A DNA stretch of 64,000 bases from Gemmatimonadaceae bacterium (GCA_035633115.1 DASQFN010000008.1:1-64000); one strand, 5' to 3'; counted from the stretch's first letter, positions 27,671-36,916 are shown. Notes: generated by a model not told the origin, from the sequence alone. A program made the numbers and translations.

Positions 27671-29333
27671 GGCGGGTGTTGCGACGGGGCACGTCGATAC
27701 GTTCTGTGCCGACCGTCTGCCACCCAGGGACCTTTGGCCGGTGCGCGATTTGACCGGAATACCAGAGCTCGCGTACTCCGAGCGCCTGAATGCTGCTGCC
27801 AGGCTTCTCGATCGGATGGTCGAATCCGGAAACGGTGACCGACCGGTGTTCCGGTTTCCCGACGGCACATGGACGTACCGCGAGCTGATGGAAACCGCGA
27901 ACAGGATCGCGCAAGTGCTGGTGGATGACCTCGGAGTCGTTCCGGGGAATCGCGTTCTGCTCCGCGCTCCGAACACCCCGATGCTCGCCGCGTGCTGGTT
28001 TGCCGTTCTAAAGGCGGGCGGGGTGGTCGTGTGCACGATGCCGTTGCTGCGCGAGCGCGAGATTCGCTATCTCGCCGACAAAGCGGAAATCAAGCTAGCG
28101 CTCACGGACGCCCGCATTGCGGCCGAGTGTGAGGATGGATTCAGGACGCGTAAGGATGGGTCGGCTCGCGGAGGCGCGCGCGTCGTCCATTTCACCAACG
28201 GAGTGGCTGAGGGTACGCAGCCCGAGAGTCTCGAATCACTGATGCGTTACAAGCCCGCGACTTTCGAGAATTGCGATACGGCAGCAGAGGACATCGCGAT
28301 CATCGCGTTCACTTCGGGGACGACGGGTGAAGGGAAGGGAACGATGCATTCCCACCGCGACATCATGGCGATCACGGACTGCTTTCCGCGTTACGTGTTG
28401 AAGCCTTCTGCCGATGATCTCTTCTGTGGCTCGCCGCCGCTGGCGTTCACCTATGCGTTGGGAGGGTTGCTGCTCTTCCCGATGCGCTTTGGCGCATGTT
28501 CGCTGCTTCTTGAGCAGGCAACACCGCCGAATCTCGTCAAGGCGATTGCCGAGTATCGGCCGACGGTTTGTTTCACAGCACCTACGGCGTACCGGGCGAT
28601 GAGCGGAATGCTCGCGGAGCACGACGTAACGAGTCTCAGAAAATGCGTTTCGGCGGGTGAGACGCTGCCTCTGAGCGTTTATGAGGCGTGGCTCGAGGCG
28701 ACGGGGTTGAAGATCATCGACGGGATCGGCGCGACGGAGATGCTTCACATCTTCATCAGTGCGTCGGGCGATGACATAAGACCGGGTTCGACGGGCAAGG
28801 TAGTTCCCGGATATCAGGCGAAGGTAATTGACGATGACGGCAATGATGCGCCTGCCGGCTCGGTGGGGCGGCTTGCCGTGCGGGGGCCAACCGGTTGCCG
28901 GTACCTCGACAGCATCGAGCAGCAGCGGAAATACGTCGAGAACGGCTGGAATCTCACGGGCGATTCATACAAGCTCGACTCCGATGGATATTTCTGGTAT
29001 CAGGCGCGCACTGACGACATGATCATCTCGGGTGGATACAACATCGCGGGTCCGGAAGTGGAGAACGTATTGCTGGAGCATTCGGCTGTTCTCGAGTGCG
29101 CAGTAATCGGAGAGCCGGATGAGGAGCGCGGTCACGTGGTGAAGGCGGTGATCGTTCTCAAGCCTGAGACGTCGCCGGACGATTCCTTGAAGAAGGAGCT
29201 CCAGGATTTCGTCAAGGCGAGGATCGCGCCCTACAAGTATCCGAGGCGGGTGGAGTTTGCTTCGGCCTTACCGCGGACTGCGACCGGAAAGCTCCAGCGC
29301 TATCGGTTGAGAGAGGAAGGAGGAAGCAAGTGA
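27663..29333 (+). CDS. Aryl-CoA ligase, probable 2-aminobenzoate-CoA ligase
   Basis: A 556-residue ANL-superfamily acyl-adenylate enzyme of the benzoate-CoA ligase type. The ATP loop is [15 protein letters not shown] (about residue 216), a motif with GIGATEML follows near 358, the hinge is [17 protein letters not shown], and the C-terminal catalytic Lys is in [12 protein letters not shown]. It would activate anthranilate (or a related aromatic acid) to its CoA ester before the fused flavoprotein acts; the substrate is inferred from the cluster, not from specificity residues. GTG 27663 overlaps the dehydrogenase gene by 8 bases. Confidence 0.85.
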   Translation: MAEAGVATGHVDTFCADRLPPRDLWPVRDLTGIPELAYSERLNAAARLLDRMVESGNGDRPVFRFPDGTWTYRELMETANRIAQVLVDDLGVVPGNRVLLRAPNTPMLAACWFAVLKAGGVVVCTMPLLREREIRYLADKAEIKLALTDARIAAECEDGFRTRKDGSARGGARVVHFTNGVAEGTQPESLESLMRYKPATFENCDTAAEDIAIIAFTSGTTGEGKGTMHSHRDIMAITDCFPRYVLKPSADDLFCGSPPLAFTYALGGLLLFPMRFGACSLLLEQATPPNLVKAIAEYRPTVCFTAPTAYRAMSGMLAEHDVTSLRKCVSAGETLPLSVYEAWLEATGLKIIDGIGATEMLHIFISASGDDIRPGSTGKVVPGYQAKVIDDDGNDAPAGSVGRLAVRGPTGCRYLDSIEQQRKYVENGWNLTGDSYKLDSDGYFWYQARTDDMIISGGYNIAGPEVENVLLEHSAVLECAVIGEPDEERGHVVKAVIVLKPETSPDDSLKKELQDFVKARIAPYKYPRRVEFASALPRTATGKLQRYRLREEGGSK

Positions 29334-29749
29334 GCCTCACGCCGGGAAGTGATGCGAAGCTTCTGTTGCCGGAGGGGTGGGCGCATCCAAGTGGGTACAG
29401 TCACGGCCTGTCGGTTTCGGGTCGCATCATTGTCATCGCGGGCCAGATCGGGTGGAATCCGGCGACAGCTGAGTTCGAGAGCGATGATTTCACAGCGCAG
29501 GTGCGTCAGGCGTTGAGCAACGTCGTCGCGGTTCTCGGCGAGGCGGGAGCGCCACCGAATCGTCTCGTTCGGCTGACGTGGTTCATCACTGATCGGGCTG
29601 CTTACCTCGCGTCGCGTCGGGAAATCGGCGCCGTTTATCGGGAGCTGATTGGGAAGCATTACCCGCCCATGTCGATCGTTGTCGTTAGTGCGTTGATCGA
29701 GGAACGGGCTAAGGTCGAGATTGAAGCCACTGCCGTAATTCCTGAATAG
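29330..29749 (+). CDS. RidA/YjgF-family enamine/imine deaminase
   Basis: A 139-residue YER057c/YjgF/UK114 protein: YSHGLSVSGRIIVIAGQIGW near the start, VRQALSNVVAVLGEAGA in the middle and PPMSIVVVSALIEERAKVEIEATAVI at the end (pattern P-x-S-x3-V-x2-L-x7-VEIEA). RidA proteins hydrolyse reactive enamines or imines to ketones with release of ammonia. The predicted product of the fused flavoprotein is a cyclic enamine-CoA, so a deaminase inside the same operon makes chemical sense. The Arg typical of active RidA before a VE-IE motif is not clearly visible here. GTG overlaps the ligase stop (GTGA). Confidence 0.85.
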   Translation: MSLTPGSDAKLLLPEGWAHPSGYSHGLSVSGRIIVIAGQIGWNPATAEFESDDFTAQVRQALSNVVAVLGEAGAPPNRLVRLTWFITDRAAYLASRREIGAVYRELIGKHYPPMSIVVVSALIEERAKVEIEATAVIPE

Positions 29750-29792
29750 CCTGCGGAGTGCGAGCTAAGCTGCGGGCTGCGGCACGACACCG

Positions 29793-29830
29793 CGGACTGC
29801 GGACCAAACTGCGGACTGCGGACCAAACTG
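29793..29830. repeat. Two tandem copies of a 19-bp unit
   Basis: CGGACTGCGGACCAAACTG occurs twice back to back, and degenerate CTGCGG/CTGCGA pieces surround it from 29755 to 29840. It fills the gap between the ridA-like gene and the convergent membrane gene. Confidence 0.7.
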
Positions 29831-29849
29831 CGAAGTGCGCAGCGACGAC

Positions 29850-30245
29850 TTATGGTCGTGTCCTCCTGATTCCGGCGGCCGCCAGAGAGCCAAGAATGCA
29901 CGCTGCAGCCATCGCTGATCCGAACCATCCGGGCCAGTTATTCGGCTTCGAGAAGCCAGATAGAACTATGATGGCAAGCAGAGCTCCCAGAGCGACCGCG
30001 TGAAGCTCGCGTCGTCCGCGTCCGATTCGCATGCTTACCTTGGAGCCGGCAAAAGTACCGACGGCAGCCAGCATCAGGTGGACCAAAAGATCCGCCCCAG
30101 TCGGCGGTCCACCGGGACTTCCCAACGGAATACCGTGCATCGCCAGCAGCGCTATCACGGCGCCAACCCAGTAGACGATACTCGCGACCGCTGTGCCGAC
30201 GACCAGAGCTGCGATGCTTCTCACAAAAACACCAGGCTCATTCAA
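29850..30245 (-). CDS. Small four-helix membrane protein, unknown role
   Basis: A 131-residue protein with hydrophobic segments near residues 9-35, 50-66, 80-98 and 105-125, joined by short charged loops (SMRIGRGRRELHA). No signature is recognised. ATG 30245 (MNEPGVFVRS) is a plausible start but has no strong ribosome site. The flanking 260 bp upstream hold a gene fragment. Confidence 0.5.
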   Translation of the reverse strand: MNEPGVFVRSIAALVVGTAVASIVYWVGAVIALLAMHGIPLGSPGGPPTGADLLVHLMLAAVGTFAGSKVSMRIGRGRRELHAVALGALLAIIVLSGFSKPNNWPGWFGSAMAAACILGSLAAAGIRRTRP

Positions 30246-30339
30246 GATCCGCGACCATTATAACCGGATATACCACCAGAAAGCATTCGAGCTGTAAGCA
30301 GTGCCACGGCTCACTCGGAAGTACTCTGGCTCTGTCGCT

Positions 30340-30465
30340 TCAGCAAGACGTGCTTCGACGAGGAAAGTGGTCGTACCTGGCGATCAGCGTGGTGAGCAAG
30401 CCAGGCGGCTCGGGCACGCCGAGTCGACTCCACGCGTCTCGCCAGGCTGCGCGCCCCTCATTCAC
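30340..30465 (-). pseudogene. Fragment like the N-terminus of a COG4339 HD-domain phosphohydrolase
   Basis: From GTG 30465 the minus strand reads 41 codons to a TGA at 30340. The segment AWRDAWSRLGVPEPPG, then LLTTLIARYDHFPR, resembles the first helices of predicted metal-dependent HD phosphohydrolases (pattern W-x2-L/A-W-x-RLG ... L-x2-LIARY). The following YH-x-L-x-H metal motif is absent; a different frame continues past the stop without matching. I read it as a truncated remnant, based on memory of the family only. Confidence 0.35.
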
Positions 30466-30504
30466 TCGTCACCAGCTACTCGCCGCCTACGAAAGCCACG
30501 AACA

Positions 30505-30828
30505 TCAGCCGGGTAGCTTGGCGGCGAGTATCTCCACCTTGTCGATCATCGGCGGAGTCAGCAGCAGCTCCGACGCGTTTGCCATCAACGCAGCGGCGAC
30601 TCTTCCAGCGAGATGTGCATCACGGCCAGCGTCATCAGGAAACGTGTCGAAGATCCCGTACGTCGACGGGCCAAGCTTGAGAGCGTACCACGTAATCGTT
30701 GCGGGCTCCTCCTGCACGATCGACAAGCCGTCCTTGAGAAAACTCGCAACGGCCTCTTCTTTACCCGGCTTCGCATCGAGCCGCACCATCAATGCAGTGC
30801 GGACGTTTGTCGTATTCGTGGACGCCAT
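30505..30828 (-). CDS. Antibiotic biosynthesis monooxygenase (ABM) domain protein
   Basis: A 107-residue single-domain protein with the dimeric alpha/beta-barrel ABM pattern: VRLDAKPGKEEAVASFL at the start, EPATITWYALKL in the middle and FDTFPDDAGRDAHLAG, where the usual E-x-W/F...A-H motif is seen. Relatives such as YgiN oxidise quinols without cofactor, or simply bind hydrophobic ligands. The gene stands alone on the minus strand, divergent from the M20 peptidase gene. Confidence 0.85.
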   Translation of the reverse strand: MASTNTTNVRTALMVRLDAKPGKEEAVASFLKDGLSIVQEEPATITWYALKLGPSTYGIFDTFPDDAGRDAHLAGRVAAALMANASELLLTPPMIDKVEILAAKLPG

Positions 30829-30972
30829 ATTATCCTCTCGGTGGTTGGGTGGTTGAGGGCCTCTCTGTGTGGCTTGATCCCAAGGTGCCGACGCACACGC
30901 AGTTATGTTATCCCGCCCCTTAAAAAACGCTAGCGTCGCCCCAGCCGTACGCCTACCTTCGCAATCCCTCTC

Positions 30973-32559
30973 GTGCCGATAGCGCTGACGCTCACCCGGA
31001 CCCGGTCCCTTCTGCTGGCGCTGCCGCTGCTGCTGCCGGCCGCTTCCGCCGCGCAGGCAATTCCGCGAGCCCCGGACGCAGCCGCGATTCGCTCGGCGGC
31101 GCGCAGTTATCGAGCCGCGAACGAATCAGCCATCCTGCACGAGTTCAGCGATTTCCTCGCAATTCCAAATCTCGCCAGCGACGCAGTCAACATCCGCCGC
31201 AATGCCAACTACCTGGTCGCAATGCTCGAGCGCCGCGGAGTGCGCGCCAGGCTGCTCGAGGTCGCGGGGTCACCACCCGCGGTACTAGGCGAGCTTACCA
31301 CTCCTGCCGCCAAACGAACGCTGGTGCTTTACGCGCATTACGACGGGCAGCCTGTAGATCCGTCGCAATGGGCGACTCCACCCTGGACGCCCACGCTCCG
31401 CAGCAAGTCGCTCGCCGAGGGTGGCTTTGTAATTCCAATGCCCGGGGATGGACGTCCGAGGGTGAGCGGTGAAGCCCGCATCTACGCGCGATCGGCGGGA
31501 GACGACAAAGCGAGCATCCAGGCTATGCTCTCGGCGCTCGACGCAATGCGCGCGGCGCGACTCAGCCCTTCTGTCAACCTCAAATTCTTCTTCGACGGAG
31601 AAGAGGAAGCGGGGTCACCTCACCTGCGGCAGATGCTCGAGCGTCACCGTGATGCTCTCAAGGGCGACGCATGGCTCTTCTGCGATGGGCCAAATCACCA
31701 GAGTGGCAAGCAGCAGGTGCAGCTCGGAGTTCGTGGAATCACCGGACTCGAAGTGACCGTGTACGGACCAACGCGAGCACTTCACAGCGGACATTATGGC
31801 AACTGGGCGCCCAACCCCGGCGCGATGATCGCCAGCCTCATCGCGAGCATGCGCGACGACAATGGCCGCATCAGGATCGCCGGTTTTTACGACGACGTGA
31901 AGTCGATCACCCCGAGTGAGCGCAGAGCGATCACGGCCGTTCCGCCTGTCGATGCAACGCTGCGTCGGTCGCTTGGCCTGGCCGCAACCGAAGCGAGAAA
32001 CGCTCCACTTGCTGAACGAATCATGCTGCCTGCGATCAACGTGCGTGGGATGCGAGTCGGCGCGGTGGGTGACCAGGCCGCAAACGTCATCTCCACCGAG
32101 GCGCAGGCGTCGTTCGATTTCCGCCTCGTGCCCAATCAAACGCCCGAGCGCGTCCGGCAGCTCGTGAACGCGCACATCATCCGTCAGGGATACTTCGTCA
32201 CGTCCGACAGCGTGACAACGGCGATGCGGCTCTCTCATCCGAAAATCGCGCGAGTTCGCTGGGGTAGCGGCGGATATCCGGCGACCCGGGCATCGACGGA
32301 CCAGCCATTCGTGCGGGCCGTAGTGCGCGCCGTCGGCGACGGTGCGGGCACTCCACCACTGCTGCTTCCTACAATGGGCGGCAGCCTGCCGCTCTATGTG
32401 TTCGAGCAGGTGTTACGAGTACCGGTGATAGTTCTTCCGATCGCCAATTTCGACAACAATCAGCACGCGGCGAACGAGAATCTGAGAATTCAGAATCTGT
32501 GGGACGGCATCGAAGTTTACGCCGGTCTCATGGGGCGAATCGGCGAGTACTGGAGATGA
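30973..32559 (+). CDS. Secreted M20 family metallopeptidase
   Basis: A 528-residue M20/M28-type dizinc peptidase. The signal peptide spans about residues 1-28 (LLLALPLLLPAASAAQA). Metal ligands are visible in order: LYAHYDGQPVD, RSAGDDKA and FFDGEEEAGSPHL, where the tandem Glu includes the general base. The dimerisation domain follows at about 245-400 and a late His is in NFDNNQHAANENL. It resembles dipeptidase/carboxypeptidase members. GTG 30973 gives the signal. Its TGA overlaps the ATG of the S41 peptidase gene, so the two are probably translated together. Confidence 0.9.
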   Translation: MPIALTLTRTRSLLLALPLLLPAASAAQAIPRAPDAAAIRSAARSYRAANESAILHEFSDFLAIPNLASDAVNIRRNANYLVAMLERRGVRARLLEVAGSPPAVLGELTTPAAKRTLVLYAHYDGQPVDPSQWATPPWTPTLRSKSLAEGGFVIPMPGDGRPRVSGEARIYARSAGDDKASIQAMLSALDAMRAARLSPSVNLKFFFDGEEEAGSPHLRQMLERHRDALKGDAWLFCDGPNHQSGKQQVQLGVRGITGLEVTVYGPTRALHSGHYGNWAPNPGAMIASLIASMRDDNGRIRIAGFYDDVKSITPSERRAITAVPPVDATLRRSLGLAATEARNAPLAERIMLPAINVRGMRVGAVGDQAANVISTEAQASFDFRLVPNQTPERVRQLVNAHIIRQGYFVTSDSVTTAMRLSHPKIARVRWGSGGYPATRASTDQPFVRAVVRAVGDGAGTPPLLLPTMGGSLPLYVFEQVLRVPVIVLPIANFDNNQHAANENLRIQNLWDGIEVYAGLMGRIGEYWR

Positions 32560-33920
32560 CTGTCGGTCGCTGGCTTGCACTGGCCGCTCTGTGGGGCATG
32601 AGCGGATGCACGTCGACTCCTGCACGGACGGCGACGACATCGGCCGAGGTTGATGAGAGGATCCCTTCCAGTGTTGCGCTGGCGACTTTCGACACGCTCT
32701 GGACGGTCGTCAAGGAGACGTACGTCGATACTGTATTCGTGAACGGGCCATGGAATACAGTTCGTGATTCGCTTCGTCAGCAGGCGATGGCCGTGACGAC
32801 GCGCAGCGGACTGGACCGCCTTCTCACCGCGACGCTCGCACAAATTCCGGAATCCCACTTCTACATAATCCCGTCGAGCGTCGCCGAAGAGGTTCGCGCG
32901 GATACCGACGAGGAAAGCGCCGGCGGAACAGTCGGGTTGTCACTGAGGATTGCGAGCGGCAAGGCTCTGGTGTGGCGAGTCGAGCCGGGAAGTCCGGCTG
33001 CGATGGCGGGAATCACGACTGGCCAGGTTGTCGAGCAGGTAAGAGACCGTGTCGTCAGCACGTCCCTCGGGAAAGTCCTGTCGCTGCCCGATGCTTCACG
33101 CCAGCGCGCGTTCTCCGAACTCAGCTTCAAGCTGAACCGTCAGCTCACTCCTGCAGTTGGCGATACTGTGCGAATCCGTCTCATCGAAACGGGGAACACT
33201 CGGGCCGTCGAGCGACAGCTCGTTGCCGTTCCAATGCGTGGTACTGTCTCGAAGTTCGGCAACCTCCCGCCTATTGCAGGAGTTGTTCGCTCTTCCCGAC
33301 ACCCAGTGCCTGGGTTGCGTGGCGGCTGCGTCGGGACGATCGCCTTCAACATCTGGCTCCCCGCACTGGCGCCGGAGCTCCAGCGCGCGGTGGACAGCGT
33401 CGCCAGCTGTGCCGGGATCGTGATTGACCTTCGTGGGAATCCCGGTGGCGTCGGAGCGATGGTAATGGGATTCGGCGGCTACTTCGTCGAATCACCTGTG
33501 TCGCTCGGAACGATGCGGATGAGGCAGTTATCGCTCAATTACGCAATAAATCCGCGGGTAGTGCGCGTGAGTGGAAAGCAGACGGGACCGTTCAAGGGCC
33601 CGGTGGCGATACTCGTCGACGCCATGAGTGCGAGCACGTCGGAGATATTCGCGACCGGCATGCAGCGCCTGGGCAGGGCGAAGGTGTTTGGCCAGCGCAG
33701 CGCGGGAGCTGCTCTGCCTGCACTGATGCACGGTCTGCCCTCGGGTGATACTTTCGTCCACGCAGTTGCCGATTTCACGGATCCAGCTGGGGGACGAATA
33801 GAAGGGTCTGGTGTAGTACCCGACCAATTGATCCCGTTGACACAGCAGGATCTCTCGCAGAACATCGATGCGCCCCTCGAGGCGGCTATCAAATGGATTG
33901 CCGCAGCCGCGCTGGAATAG
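32556..33920 (+). CDS. S41 family peptidase, lipoprotein
   Basis: A 454-residue C-terminal-processing-type protease. The lipobox is MSGC at about residues 14-17. A tail-protease N-domain (ATFDTLWTVVKETYVD) is followed by a PDZ-like segment (WRVEPGSPAAMAGI, around residue 145) and the S41 core: IDLRGNPGGVGAMVMG, and DAMSASTSEIFATGMQ carrying the nucleophilic Ser, with GQRSAGAALPA after it. The usual catalytic Lys four turns later is not clear, so tricorn-type chemistry is possible. ATG 32556 overlaps the M20 gene's stop. Confidence 0.88.
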   Translation: MTVGRWLALAALWGMSGCTSTPARTATTSAEVDERIPSSVALATFDTLWTVVKETYVDTVFVNGPWNTVRDSLRQQAMAVTTRSGLDRLLTATLAQIPESHFYIIPSSVAEEVRADTDEESAGGTVGLSLRIASGKALVWRVEPGSPAAMAGITTGQVVEQVRDRVVSTSLGKVLSLPDASRQRAFSELSFKLNRQLTPAVGDTVRIRLIETGNTRAVERQLVAVPMRGTVSKFGNLPPIAGVVRSSRHPVPGLRGGCVGTIAFNIWLPALAPELQRAVDSVASCAGIVIDLRGNPGGVGAMVMGFGGYFVESPVSLGTMRMRQLSLNYAINPRVVRVSGKQTGPFKGPVAILVDAMSASTSEIFATGMQRLGRAKVFGQRSAGAALPALMHGLPSGDTFVHAVADFTDPAGGRIEGSGVVPDQLIPLTQQDLSQNIDAPLEAAIKWIAAAALE

Positions 33921-34010
33921 GGCCGGCCATTCCGACAGAAACATCAGTAACCTGAACCGTTTCACGTCGTCTTTATTCAGCACTCACATCCTATTTCCCC
34001 AGAGAATTCA

Positions 34011-34781
34011 ATGATTCGCACGAATGCCGTCCGTCTCGCCGCTGCCGTGGCCACGCTCGCGGCAGTGACCGCTGGTGGGCAGCAACCCACAGCTGGTGTC
34101 GCCGCTTCCTCGCTCCCGCCCGCAGCGACGCTCGTTGCCAAGTACGCCTCCGCCATCGGAGCGCCGGCGATGATGAAAGCTCCACAGATCACCACGAGGG
34201 GCGGTCTCACGATGCCCGCGGCAGGACTCAATGCGACTTTCGAGATGGTGCAGGTCGCGCCGAACAAGATGCGGATGTTGACGACAATTCCCGGAGTCGG
34301 CGCGATTCAGGTCGGGTTCGACGGAACTGCAGGATGGTCGGTTGATCCGATGCAGGGTCCCCGCGTTCTTTCCGGAAAGGAGCTCGACGAGATTCGCGAG
34401 CAGGCCGATCCCCGAGCGGCAGGCCGGGCGCCCGAACTCTTCTCCGCCCTGCAGACGGTGGCCGATACGACAATGGCCGGCGAGCAGTGCTACATGGTCA
34501 AGCTCACCTGGAAGTCAGGGCGTGAGACGTTCGACTGCTACAGCGGCAAGACCGGGCTGATGGTCGGGTCGAAGAACGTGCAGCAGACCGCCATGGGCGC
34601 GATTCCAGTGACGATGACCTATAGCGATTACAAGAGGTTCGGTGACTTCATGGTGCCGACGAAAATGGTCCAGTCGATGATGGGCCAGCAGCAGGTGACG
34701 ACAATCACCGCGGTAGAGGTCGCCGCGGCGGCGGGAGTTGTGATTACGATGCCGGCCGAGGTGCAGGCCCTCAAGAAGTAA
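34011..34781 (+). CDS. Exported LolA-like outer-membrane-lipoprotein-sorting fold protein
   Basis: A 256-residue protein with a signal peptide (residues 1-24) and a body whose repeated beta pattern (FEMVQVAPNKMRMLTTIPG, VGFDGTAGWSVDP, YMVKLTWKSGRETFDCY, MTYSDYKRFGDFMVPTKM) is that of LolA/LolB-like folds commonly annotated as outer membrane lipoprotein-sorting proteins. These domains bind acyl chains; no interaction partner is next to it. ATG 34011 follows the S41 gene by 90 bp. The 5-bp gap to the convergent VOC gene leaves no room for a separate terminator. Confidence 0.65.
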   Translation: MIRTNAVRLAAAVATLAAVTAGGQQPTAGVAASSLPPAATLVAKYASAIGAPAMMKAPQITTRGGLTMPAAGLNATFEMVQVAPNKMRMLTTIPGVGAIQVGFDGTAGWSVDPMQGPRVLSGKELDEIREQADPRAAGRAPELFSALQTVADTTMAGEQCYMVKLTWKSGRETFDCYSGKTGLMVGSKNVQQTAMGAIPVTMTYSDYKRFGDFMVPTKMVQSMMGQQQVTTITAVEVAAAAGVVITMPAEVQALKK

Positions 34782-34786
34782 CGGGC

Positions 34787-35557
34787 TTACTGAGTCTTTG
34801 GAGCGTGCACCGCGGTCACCGCACCCTGCGGATCTCGCGCGATAACGATCCAGTCGCCGCCGGGCACTTCCATCGGCTCCCTCATCACCGTTCCTCCCAT
34901 TCGCTTGATCGTATCCGCTGATTTCTTTGCATCGGCGACTTTGATGTAGCACAGCCAGTTCGGCGGCGGCATGTCGGGAGTGCGTGTCAACATCCCGCCG
35001 TACTGAACACCGCGCTGGCCGTATATCAGGTACATCCCCATCGGCCCCATGTCGAACTCGGTGATTTTCTCCCAGCCAAAGAGCTTGCTGTAGAAATCGA
35101 ACGCCGCAACGTGATCGGACGTCGTGAGCTCGTGCCAGGAGAAGTCACCATTTTTGGGCGGGCCGTCGGCAGGCTGCATGTCACCCTCCGAAGCGTAAAT
35201 GCCCAGCGTCGCGCCCTGGGGGTCCTGGAGAACCGCGTAGCGTCCGGCCCCGGGGATGTCCGCCGCCGGAGCGACTGTCGTTGCACCCAGCTGCGTTGCC
35301 TTGGCCAGGGTATCGTCGACGCTCTCCACGCCAACTGAAGGGAGCCAATGGGGAGGAACGTTTTGCTTCCGCATGTCGTCGTCCAACCCATTCACTCCGC
35401 CGAACGGAACGCCGTCGTTCGTCCACATCGTGTAAGGCCCGCCTCCCTCCCACTCCTGAGTACCCCAGCCAGCAACCTCACCGTAGAACTTCTTCGCTCC
35501 CTCGGGATCGGTTGTCATTAGATCGTACCAGACGAAGTGACCGGATGCGTTCGACAT
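34787..35557 (-). CDS. Two-domain VOC (glyoxalase/bleomycin-resistance fold) protein
   Basis: A 256-residue protein made of two VOC modules. Module 1: GHFVWYDLMTTDPEGAKKFYGEV to about residue 120, ending in LQDPQGATLGIY. Module 2: GDFSWHELTTSDHVAAFDFYSKLFGW to the end with RDPQGAVTAVH. Both carry the His/Asp and Gln positions that can coordinate a metal in glyoxalase-type proteins, although the ligand sets are not complete by eye. ATG 35557 is preferred over an upstream start because it begins right before the first module. The gene is divergent from the sarcosine-oxidase-like gene. Confidence 0.85.
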   Translation of the reverse strand: MSNASGHFVWYDLMTTDPEGAKKFYGEVAGWGTQEWEGGGPYTMWTNDGVPFGGVNGLDDDMRKQNVPPHWLPSVGVESVDDTLAKATQLGATTVAPAADIPGAGRYAVLQDPQGATLGIYASEGDMQPADGPPKNGDFSWHELTTSDHVAAFDFYSKLFGWEKITEFDMGPMGMYLIYGQRGVQYGGMLTRTPDMPPPNWLCYIKVADAKKSADTIKRMGGTVMREPMEVPGGDWIVIARDPQGAVTAVHAPKTQ

Positions 35558-35672
35558 TTCGTAAACTCGCGTAAAGAGGGTTGATTTGTGGTCGTATGAT
35601 GTGAGAGGGAATTCATCTCCACGGTAGCGGCCACCGCGTCGCGCACGACCATAGTCCTTACAAACCGTTGAC

Positions 35673-36818
35673 ATGCGAACATACGACGCGATAATCGCCG
35701 GGCTCGGCGCGATGGGCAGCGCAACGCTGTACCATCTCTCGAAGCGCGGACAGCGAGTCCTCGGGCTCGAGCAGTTCGCGCCGGGACACCACCTCGGGTC
35801 ATCGCACGGCGACAGTCGTGTAATTCGCGAACAGTACTTCGAGCATCCGCTGTACGTCCCTCTCGTGCAGCGCGCCTATGAGCTGTGGCGGGCACTCGAG
35901 GAAAGCCATGGTCGCGCGCTGATGACCATCAACGGCGGGCTCATGATCGGCCAGCCCGATGGAATGGTTGTGTCGGGCACGATCCGAAGCGCCACCGAGT
36001 ACGACCTGCCGCACGAGATCTTCACCAGCGACGAGCTTCACGCGCGATATCCTGCATTTCGTCTGGCCGACGGACTCGTAGCAGTGCTCGATCCACGCGG
36101 GGGATACCTGGATCCGGAGGCATGCAACTCTGCTCACATCGAGCTTGCCCGTCGAGCCGGCGCGGAGGTGCACTTCGAGGAGCAGGTGGTGCAGTGGGCC
36201 CCCGATGGCGACGGTGTGCAGGTGACGACCGCCAAGGGCAGCTACCGCGCGGGTCGCCTGCTTCTCTCGGGTGGCGCCTGGACTCAGGAGCTGCTGCGTG
36301 GAGAGAGCGTCACGTTGCCGCTGGCCGTCGAGCGACAGGTGGCATTCTGGCTTCAGCCGGAGCAGAACCCGCAGTCTTTCGACAGGTCTCGCTTTCCGAT
36401 TTACGCGTACGAGTTCACTCCCGGGCTCATCTGTTATGGATTTCCCAGCCTGCCGCGCGGCGTGAAGTCGTCGATAATGCACGGCGGCGAGATCGTGTCG
36501 TCACCGGACGCAGTACGGCGGACGGTGGACGATGATGAAATCGAGCCAGTTCGCAACGCGCTGCGAGCGATTCTTCCGGAGCTTGCGGAGGCCGCTGTAA
36601 CCGAAAGCTCGGTTTGCCTCTTCACGAATACCCCCGACCACGACTTCGTCGTCGACTTTCACCCGCGATACCCGCAGGTGCTCATCTCCAGCCCGTGCTC
36701 GGGCCATGGATTCAAGTTTGCCAGCGCGTTGGGAGAGGTGCAGGCCGACCTTCTGACCGGCGGGACGTCGCGATTCGACGTTTCACCGTTTCGGATCGAG
36801 AGGTTTCAGCGGGCCTAG
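35673..36818 (+). CDS. Monomeric sarcosine oxidase/N-methyltryptophan oxidase-like flavoenzyme
   Basis: A 381-residue MSOX-family protein. The FAD fold begins with DAIIAGLGAMGSA (residues 5-17), then the family's SSHGDSRVIREQYFEHP. Cys315 in SSVCLFTNTPDHDFVVD is in the place of the cysteine that binds FAD covalently in this family. C-terminal GHGFKFASALGEV is also typical. The enzyme oxidises N-methyl amino acids or related amines, forming hydrogen peroxide; the substrate cannot be chosen from sequence. A GC-rich 8-bp stem (36821-36828 with 36849-36856) follows the stop. Confidence 0.9.
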   Translation: MRTYDAIIAGLGAMGSATLYHLSKRGQRVLGLEQFAPGHHLGSSHGDSRVIREQYFEHPLYVPLVQRAYELWRALEESHGRALMTINGGLMIGQPDGMVVSGTIRSATEYDLPHEIFTSDELHARYPAFRLADGLVAVLDPRGGYLDPEACNSAHIELARRAGAEVHFEEQVVQWAPDGDGVQVTTAKGSYRAGRLLLSGGAWTQELLRGESVTLPLAVERQVAFWLQPEQNPQSFDRSRFPIYAYEFTPGLICYGFPSLPRGVKSSIMHGGEIVSSPDAVRRTVDDDEIEPVRNALRAILPELAEAAVTESSVCLFTNTPDHDFVVDFHPRYPQVLISSPCSGHGFKFASALGEVQADLLTGGTSRFDVSPFRIERFQRA

Positions 36819-36820
36819 CC

Positions 36821-36856
36821 TGCTCCACCCGTTGCGTCGCGTCGCGCCGTGGAGCA
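36821..36856 (+). terminator. 8-bp stem after the sarcosine-oxidase-like gene
   Basis: TGCTCCAC (36821-36828) pairs with GTGGAGCA (36849-36856) around a 20-base GC-rich loop, starting two bases after the stop codon. No T-run follows, so it is only a candidate 3' structure. Confidence 0.3.
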
Positions 36857-36916
36857 CACTATGTCCGCGAACTGATCCACTCAGTCCACCAATAGAAATC
36901 ACCTACGAGGATCATC

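Noticed and set aside
29755-29840. Possible CRISPR-like or satellite array
   Set aside because: Only two 19-bp tandem copies without unique spacers; repeat and spacing rules for CRISPR are not met.
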